From positions 1 through 11,126 of the forward strand of contig JACZXR010000033.1 of assembly GCA_022571535.1 (NCBI GenBank): a DNA stretch of 11,126 nucleotides. The letters are read 5' to 3'. Numbering within the stretch: position 1 is the first letter of the stretch; each line of letters starts with the position of its first letter. The notes beneath the pieces are model-generated. The model saw only the letters and a list, made by a program, of their open reading frames with translations, did not search any database and had not been told where the DNA came from. Positions 7,068-11,126 of the stretch are shown here, piece after piece. Source of the stretch: Deltaproteobacteria bacterium (GTDB taxonomy: Bacteria > Desulfobacterota > Binatia > UBA9968 > CAXXLF01). Position numbers and translations under genes: made by a program.

Positions 7068-7152
7068 CTGTAAGGTCTCCTGGTATCATTTCAACTATTC
7101 AGGGCTATCTCCTTTCAGCCTCACAACAAACCTTCACCAAGATGAAACGGCA

Positions 7153-7764
7153 TTAGTTTCTAAACCCTACACTAGAGGAAAGAATGGAAGTGACATCAGG
7201 GTTAGCACCTCTGGCCTTCGGATCGGGGTTAGCCACCTTTATGCCGAATGTGATCTTGACTCGTTCAATACCGGCAGGTGGGGGATTATCGCCCAGCTCC
7301 ACCCCGTCGCGGTCATAATAGGAAAAGAGCCTCCCTGCGACGGGGGTCACTACATTGGCGACCAGGCAAGTCCCGTTTCGCCTGATAATAGAGCCCGGAC
7401 AGGTGGAAGTTGCGCCCGAGAGATCATAAGTAACATCCTCACCGGTAGCGCTATTGCAGTCACCGCTGCCATCGAGGTCCGCCTGGATCCTGATTGCTGT
7501 TGGCGTAGCGGTCACCACTCTTGAGCACCCCGAAGGTACTACCCCCGTTCCCCACGATCCTGCATTTCTGAGATCCCTGACCATGATATCCAAGGCCCCC
7601 CGTCCATCTTCCAGCGTCGCGGTTTTAGCTTCTTGGGTGAGAAGGCTATATAGTTGCTCCTGATAAAAACCGTAAAGAGCGCCCATGACAATCATGCCGA
7701 AGAGGGCTGCCATGAGAACTTCTGCCGTGGTGAATCCTCCCCTGCCCCAAAAGACCATTTTCAC
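7153..7764 (-). CDS. pilW: PilW/GspJ-like minor pilin
   Basis: 203-residue prepilin-like protein. The N-terminus MKMVFWGRGGFTTAEVLMAALFGM carries a prepilin peptidase site after Gly10, Glu at +5 (E15), and a hydrophobic helix to about residue 33. The helix continues through EQLYSLLTQEAKTATLEDGRGALDIMVRDLRNAG, the usual PilW pattern ending in the MxRDLRxAG motif. The rest is a beta-rich head with several cysteines. Start GTG 7764 has GGGAGG 5 nt upstream, in the pilV stop region; ATG 7758 is an alternative. The gap to pilV is 10 bp, so translation is probably coupled; pilX follows after 85 bp. Role: initiation or tip complex of a type IV pilus-like fibre in the inner membrane and periplasm. 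GspJ is the alternative name if the system is secretory. Confidence 0.82.
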   Translation of the reverse strand: MKMVFWGRGGFTTAEVLMAALFGMIVMGALYGFYQEQLYSLLTQEAKTATLEDGRGALDIMVRDLRNAGSWGTGVVPSGCSRVVTATPTAIRIQADLDGSGDCNSATGEDVTYDLSGATSTCPGSIIRRNGTCLVANVVTPVAGRLFSYYDRDGVELGDNPPPAGIERVKITFGIKVANPDPKARGANPDVTSILSSSVGFRN

Positions 7765-7774
7765 TTAGGCCTCC

Positions 7775-8176
7775 CTATTCCGTAAAGACCAGAGTCGACA
7801 GAGTCACCTTGCGACTAAGATAATCTGTCCAGCGTACGGTCACCGTGATCTCCCTTAACCCTGCTCCAAGAGGAGAGTCTTTTATGGTCCAGCAACGACC
7901 ATAGATTCCTCCTGCTGATCCAGTAGCGGTGATATCCTTTTCGGGAGGATCGGCGCAGTTGCCCAGATCAGACAAGGTAGCCAGGGACTTAAGCTGCTCT
8001 AATTTATCCTGAGCAAGAAAGGTGGCGGTCGTAACGTTCTTGCTTATATAATTACCCCGGATGACGCTCATTGTATTGAGAGAGAAACCCAAAATGCTTA
8101 TGCTGATCAAGCCAATGGAGGCAAGGACTTCATTGAGGGTAAAGCCCTCCTCTCGGCCGATCAGATGCGACCTCAT
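7775..8176 (-). CDS. pilV: PilV/GspI-like minor pilin
   Basis: 133 residues from ATG 8176. MRSHLIGREEGFTLNEVLASIGLISISILGFS has prepilin cleavage after the Gly of EEGFTLNE, Glu at +5, and a hydrophobic helix. The following FLAQDKLEQLKS segment matches the PilV/GspI helix (AxxKxExL). A beta-rich head follows. The frame is open further upstream to 8314 (179 residues), but the added 46 residues are basic, put the prepilin leader at the wrong place, and overlap fimT. ATG 8176 has GAGAGGG a few bases upstream and gives a standard short leader, so I chose it. The tail runs into pilW with a 10-bp gap. It acts as a minor subunit that recruits PilW and PilX in fibre priming, by analogy to GspI. Confidence 0.83.
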   Translation of the reverse strand: MRSHLIGREEGFTLNEVLASIGLISISILGFSLNTMSVIRGNYISKNVTTATFLAQDKLEQLKSLATLSDLGNCADPPEKDITATGSAGGIYGRCWTIKDSPLGAGLREITVTVRWTDYLSRKVTLSTLVFTE

Positions 8177-8300
8177 GATCCCTCTCTTAGCCCCGATCCT
8201 AGATTTTACCCTCCGCACGCAATGCAAAAACAGATATCGAGGGAAGGCCCAATCCTCGCGGCGAAACGGGGGTGGCCTTCGATCTTTATTCGGTTCGGGG
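8177..8300. other. fimT-pilV gap with imperfect inverted-repeat ends
   Basis: This 124-bp gap separates the fimT stop from the preferred pilV start. TTAGCCCCGATCC at 8187-8199 and GGTTCGGGGTTAG at 8292-8304 are inverted relative to each other with 10 of 13 positions matching. The right copy includes the fimT TAA. The same CCCCGATCC core occurs in the terminal repeat of the 2149-2340 element. It may be a diverged relative of that element or chance; the frame through it is open but unlike a prepilin leader. Confidence 0.3.
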
Positions 8301-8810
8301 TTAGCACGTTCCATTACAGCTATTTGGTGTACAGATGCGGATTCGCCCCGTGCTGCTAACCACTACATTGATTCCTGCGTCCTTGCTGTTGCATAGCTTC
8401 ACCGTCCCCCCAGTGCCTGGAGTCGCTGTACCCCGAGGGGTAAACCCTAGGCTCGATCTTGTCGTGCTCCTGATATCAATCCCCTTGGGGAGAGACCTAT
8501 CCTCGCCTATTGGCCGATACGTGGTGCCGTCATATTTCTCAACGGAATATTTCGAGGCCGAAAAATTAAGACGAAAGCGAGCAGTTTCTGACACCGCCTG
8601 CATCTTGATCCTGCTGAGGTCGGAGTGAAGCTGGCGAGCGGCGCTGCGAAGACGATAGGTGGGTAATAGGGTCGTCCAGTGAGGGACGGAGATTGCTGCC
8701 AGAATGGTGACTAGAGCCAGGGCAACCAGGACTTCTAAAAGTGTGAAGCCCCTTAGCCCTCCTAAAGTCCTACGGAGAATCTGTGGTGCTGCGCAGCTCT
8801 GAGCAGCCAT
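8301..8810 (-). CDS. fimT: FimT/GspH-like minor pseudopilin
   Basis: 169 residues. LGGLRGFTLLEVLVALALVTILAAISVP has a classic type III signal: cleavage after Gly21, Phe+1, Glu+5, then the hydrophobic helix. The helix continues through YRLRSAARQLHSDLSRIKMQAVSE, the GspH/FimT N-terminal pattern. The head carries SLGFTPRGTATPGTGGTVKLC (about 119-139), matching the GspH domain's FxxxGxxxGGTV motif. The 20-residue leader is long for a prepilin, but no later start codon fits. ATG 8810 has no Shine-Dalgarno site; a promoter-like site lies so close upstream that the mRNA may be leaderless. First gene of the fimT-pilV-pilW-pilX operon, equivalent in order to gspHIJK. FimT homologues bind DNA for uptake in some competent bacteria; that role is not shown here. 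Confidence 0.82.
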   Translation of the reverse strand: MAAQSCAAPQILRRTLGGLRGFTLLEVLVALALVTILAAISVPHWTTLLPTYRLRSAARQLHSDLSRIKMQAVSETARFRLNFSASKYSVEKYDGTTYRPIGEDRSLPKGIDIRSTTRSSLGFTPRGTATPGTGGTVKLCNSKDAGINVVVSSTGRIRICTPNSCNGTC

Positions 8811-8818
8811 AATGGTAG

Positions 8819-8848
8819 GCTATATTGCAAGGCCGTCGACCAAGTCAA
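8819..8848 (-). promoter_or_regulatory. Candidate sigma-70 promoter of the minor-pilin operon
   Basis: Minus strand TTGACT (8848-8843), 18-bp spacer, TATAGC (8824-8819). The expected start point is about 8812, only 2 nt before the fimT ATG (8810). That would give an essentially leaderless message, which agrees with the missing Shine-Dalgarno site. A TTGG...TTGCA arrangement in the same stretch resembles a sigma-54 -24/-12 site, but its GG-to-GC spacing is one base too long. Confidence 0.45.
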
Positions 8849-9384
8849 GTTAAAAGAATCAGAATGTCGAGTCAGACAAGAAGCAACTATCAGTTAGTTG
8901 ATTAGTATCTTGACTTGTGACGTTTTCTCGAAGGTGCGTATCCCTCGGGCCGAGCCCTTCCGAGCACGGTCAATGGGTCTCTGCCTTGTAGGCCGCCTGA
9001 TTCTCGCTACGCTCGGAATTTCAAATCTCAGATGTACAATTTGAAATCTGAAATTTGCAATCCCGAAGGGGATGTGCCCGCGCTCTTCAGGACTCGCCCC
9101 TCGGTTGCTTGATGGCCACTTACTTATGAACTCCTTAGTAAGTCGCCCTTTTCGAACTGTAAGAGAACGTTAAAACTAGGCTTGATGAAAAGTCGAGTCC
9201 GCTTCAGCTTAACTCTTCAAGGGGTGGAAATTGTGGTTATCGAGATCTTAAAAATAGAGGATAAGCCACACGAGCCCATTTACTATGGTTCGAGCCGCTA
9301 TCGAGATGACTACGTTTGATGTTGAAATGGTACTGAGTCTGGTGTTACCCAATCATCTGATACCCATTTGCCGGTATGGATGCT
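8849..9384. other. Gene-free stretch upstream of the minor-pilin operon
   Basis: I see no credible gene on either strand and no tRNA or other structural RNA that I recognise. The content includes short GC-rich palindromic fragments (CCCTCGGGCCGAGCCC near 8942) and the AT-rich inverted repeat listed separately. Further low-complexity material flanks them, such as CTCGCTACGCTCGG near 9003-9016. It looks like accumulated intergenic repeat debris between two transcription units. Confidence 0.5.
9018..9047. repeat. AT-rich inverted repeat
   Basis: ATTTCAAAT at 9018-9026 pairs with ATTTGAAAT at 9039-9047 across a 12-nt loop. Related AAATCTGAAATTTG follows directly, so the motif is partly repeated. 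Dispersed intergenic repeats of this kind are common in environmental Gram-negative genomes. No function is evident. Confidence 0.5.
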
Positions 9385-11126
9385 CTATTTTAGCTTCTGC
9401 AGTTGCCGGAGCGCAGCAAAATTCTGCGGATCGATCTTCAGGGCCTCTTGGTAGGCCCCCCTTGCTCTGCTGCGATCTTCCCTCAAGAGATAGACCCGAC
9501 CCATCTCAACATAGGCTGAGGCATCGGTAGGGTAGGCCTTAACCATCCTTTTTAGCTCCTGGAGGGCCACATCGAGCTTTCCTGCCTTCTCGTAAGCCCG
9601 AACCAGATGTCGGCGAACCTTAAGGTCCGAGGGATTGAGGCTGAGTGCCTGTCGATAAAAATAGAGTGCTTGTTCCACCTCCCCCATCTGGAGGTAACAG
9701 AAGGCTAGGACATCCAGGGTGGTGGCATTCTGGGGATCTTTCTTCAGGGAAGATTGATAGTATTTGGCCGCCTCGGGAAATCGTTTTTGCTTTCGATAGG
9801 CGTCTCCCAACCGACGTTGGAAGAGAGGGTTGTCGGTGTCAATCTTTACGGCCGCCTCCAAACTCGCCACGGCCTTTCCCGGGAGCTTTTGGCGGAGATA
9901 GAGAAGTCCCAGCTGGTAGTGGGCGAGGGCAAATTGGGGATCGATGCTGATGCTCCTGCGAAAATCTTCCAATGCCCGGAAATGCTGCTTCTTAGCGACG
10001 AAGATCTGCCCGCGGTGAAGGTAGGCCCCTGCATGGCGCGGCTCCTTGGCCAGGATCCGGTTCAAATAATCGAAGGCCTCCGTCAGGTTCCCCTTCACCA
10101 TGGCGATAAGGCTCCACTCGTACAAGAGATCTGTCTCGTCCAGGCGAGAAGGAGGGACGCCATCGACGGGCGGAAAGCGAGTTCTGCGGCTGGCGTTCAA
10201 TAGGCGAACGTTCACCTCAGCGGTATTGCTATGCAGGGCCTTGGGTGCAGAAAACTCCAATAGGGGGAGATCATCTCTGTTCAGTGCGCCCTCCTGGGCG
10301 AAGGCGGCCGCATCGTCCGGGGTCAGAACGAAAAAGGAGAGGAGACCGAGAGGAGACCGGACGCTGACGCTCAATAGGTCACTCTTAACGCCCGGCATGG
10401 TGTCGAGGCGTTGCTCAATCTCGCCCGAGCGGAAAACGAACGGAGCAGAGTGGCCGATCAAGAGGTAGTCATTATCGGAAGGGTTCCATATGGTGGTGTG
10501 AGGAAAGACATGGAGAAAGGTCCGCACGATCATCTGAAAATCCTGTGGCCAGAGATTGTAGCCGTGGATCCACTGTCCCACGATCCCACGGGGTTTCAGC
10601 AGGCGCTTGAGATCTTGAAAGAACTCGACTGTGTAAAGACTAGCCACACCCGCCATCCACGGGTTAGAAGGCTCCAAGGCAATGACATCATACTTCTCGG
10701 ATGACCACCCCACAAAGTTTCTCGCATCTTCGAGAATCAGGCGGGTCCGAGGATCCTGTAAGACGTGACGATTCTCCGTAAGGAAGAACCGAAAGGCCTC
10801 AGCTACAGCCGGCTCAATCTCAACGATGTCTAGTCGGTTGATAGGGTACTGGGCAATGGCCCCGGCAGTCATTCCGGAACCCAGGCCCACCACCAGGACC
10901 GACTCTGGCTTGGGATGCAAGAGGAGAGGGATATGTCCTAACATGAGCTGTGTGATCTTGTCCGCCGACGTGCTTGCGTCAGTCTTCCCCGCAACGATCA
11001 AAAATCGCGCCTTGCCGTCCTGGATGACTGCCACGGTTCCGTTGAGTCCTTCCCTGTGGTAGATGACGGTCCCGTTTCTCCGAAACGGCTTCCCCTCTCG
11101 CAGTTGCCTCAAATAGGTCTTGGGAT
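9385..11126 (-). CDS. Spermidine-synthase-like domain fused to TPR repeats (5' end cut)
   Basis: At least 580 residues; the frame is open to the window edge (PKTY precedes the first visible TTG at 11112), so the true start lies outside. Numbering from that TTG, residues 1-300 are a spermidine-synthase/SAM-methyltransferase fold. They show VLVVGLGSGMTAG at 72-84 (nucleotide-binding loop), DIVEIEPAV at 95-103, EDARNF at 128-133 and YDVIALEPSNPWMAGVASLY at 141-160. Residues about 327-564 form seven TPR-like repeats with the usual W/L-G-Y-A-F-P pattern. Family members often carry an N-terminal MFS-type membrane domain, which would fit the missing part. The catalytic Asp of true aminopropyltransferases is Glu (E147) here, so polyamine synthesis is doubtful. 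Substrate unknown. 574 bp separate it from fimT. Confidence 0.85.
   Translation of the reverse strand, partial: PKTYLRQLREGKPFRRNGTVIYHREGLNGTVAVIQDGKARFLIVAGKTDASTSADKITQLMLGHIPLLLHPKPESVLVVGLGSGMTAGAIAQYPINRLDIVEIEPAVAEAFRFFLTENRHVLQDPRTRLILEDARNFVGWSSEKYDVIALEPSNPWMAGVASLYTVEFFQDLKRLLKPRGIVGQWIHGYNLWPQDFQMIVRTFLHVFPHTTIWNPSDNDYLLIGHSAPFVFRSGEIEQRLDTMPGVKSDLLSVSVRSPLGLLSFFVLTPDDAAAFAQEGALNRDDLPLLEFSAPKALHSNTAEVNVRLLNASRRTRFPPVDGVPPSRLDETDLLYEWSLIAMVKGNLTEAFDYLNRILAKEPRHAGAYLHRGQIFVAKKQHFRALEDFRRSISIDPQFALAHYQLGLLYLRQKLPGKAVASLEAAVKIDTDNPLFQRRLGDAYRKQKRFPEAAKYYQSSLKKDPQNATTLDVLAFCYLQMGEVEQALYFYRQALSLNPSDLKVRRHLVRAYEKAGKLDVALQELKRMVKAYPTDASAYVEMGRVYLLREDRSRARGAYQEALKIDPQNFAALRQLQKLK

Noticed and set aside
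8177..8314. Longer pilV start at 8314
   Set aside because: It would put 46 extra residues before the prepilin leader, overlap fimT by 14 bp, and ignore the good ribosome site before 8176.
8827..8843. Sigma-54 (-24/-12) promoter before fimT
   Set aside because: GG and GC are present but separated by 13 rather than the required 12 positions.
1901..9061. Similarity between the recA promoter (AATTTGAATTTGCAAT) and the AT-rich repeat near 9038-9061
   Set aside because: The shared core is about 10 bp of low-complexity sequence, which is expected by chance.
9366..9384. Intrinsic terminator after the TPR fusion gene
   Set aside because: Only a 5-bp stem (ATACC/GGTAT) without a T-run is visible.
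9285..9530. Plus-strand frame near the end of the TPR gene
   Set aside because: It runs antisense into a clear coding region and has no family resemblance; the same applies to the other plus-strand frames, including the long one at 4465-5190 opposite the M23 gene.
1..11126. CRISPR array, tRNA or rRNA, prophage or toxin-antitoxin module
   Set aside because: No regularly spaced repeats, no cloverleaf or rRNA signature and no phage or paired small genes were seen.

Overview
The window reads as chromosomal core DNA from a Gram-negative bacterium. It has type IV pilus/type II secretion-type minor pilins, a periplasmic M23 peptidase, and the recA-recX-alaS order with cinA and thpR upstream. That set fits Desulfobacterota (former Deltaproteobacteria), Nitrospirota or NC10-like lineages. 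I cannot place it more precisely from the sequence alone. Every gene I can support lies on the minus strand, so transcription runs from high to low coordinates. Codon use and protein quality look uniform, with no sign of a prophage, an intact insertion sequence, CRISPR, tRNA or rRNA.

In transcription order: (1) 11126-9385 is the 3' part of a spermidine-synthase-like methyltransferase-fold protein with about seven C-terminal TPRs, cut by the window edge. (2) 9384-8811 is a 574-bp gene-free stretch with an AT-rich inverted repeat and a promoter-like site directly against the next start. (3) 8810-5892 is a four-gene minor-pilin operon, fimT/gspH-like, pilV/gspI-like, pilW/gspJ-like and an enlarged pilX/gspK-like gene, in the same order as gspHIJK. 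No PilY1 follows. (4) 5634-4318 is a membrane-anchored, LysM/OapA-like plus M23 (MepM-type) cell-wall endopeptidase. (5) 4193-2358 is cinA followed 18 bp later by thpR: nucleotide salvage and RNA 2',3'-cyclic phosphate chemistry. (6) 2357-1866 is a 492-bp gene-free stretch with a MITE-like element bounded by a perfect 15-bp inverted repeat and a cluster of palindromes, ending in an extended -10 promoter for recA. (7) 1865-1 is recA, recX (4-bp ATGA overlap) and the first 104 codons of alaS.

The genes form three working groups: assembly or priming of a pilus-like fibre with its cell-wall peptidase neighbour, small housekeeping enzymes, and recombinational repair (RecA plus its modulator RecX) linked to AlaRS. 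I see no convincing new multi-gene system. The most interesting material is non-coding: the inverted-repeat element and palindromes before recA, a possibly leaderless fimT transcript, and the fimT-pilV gap. Among the proteins, the enlarged PilX and the synthase-like/TPR fusion that lacks the canonical catalytic Asp stand out.
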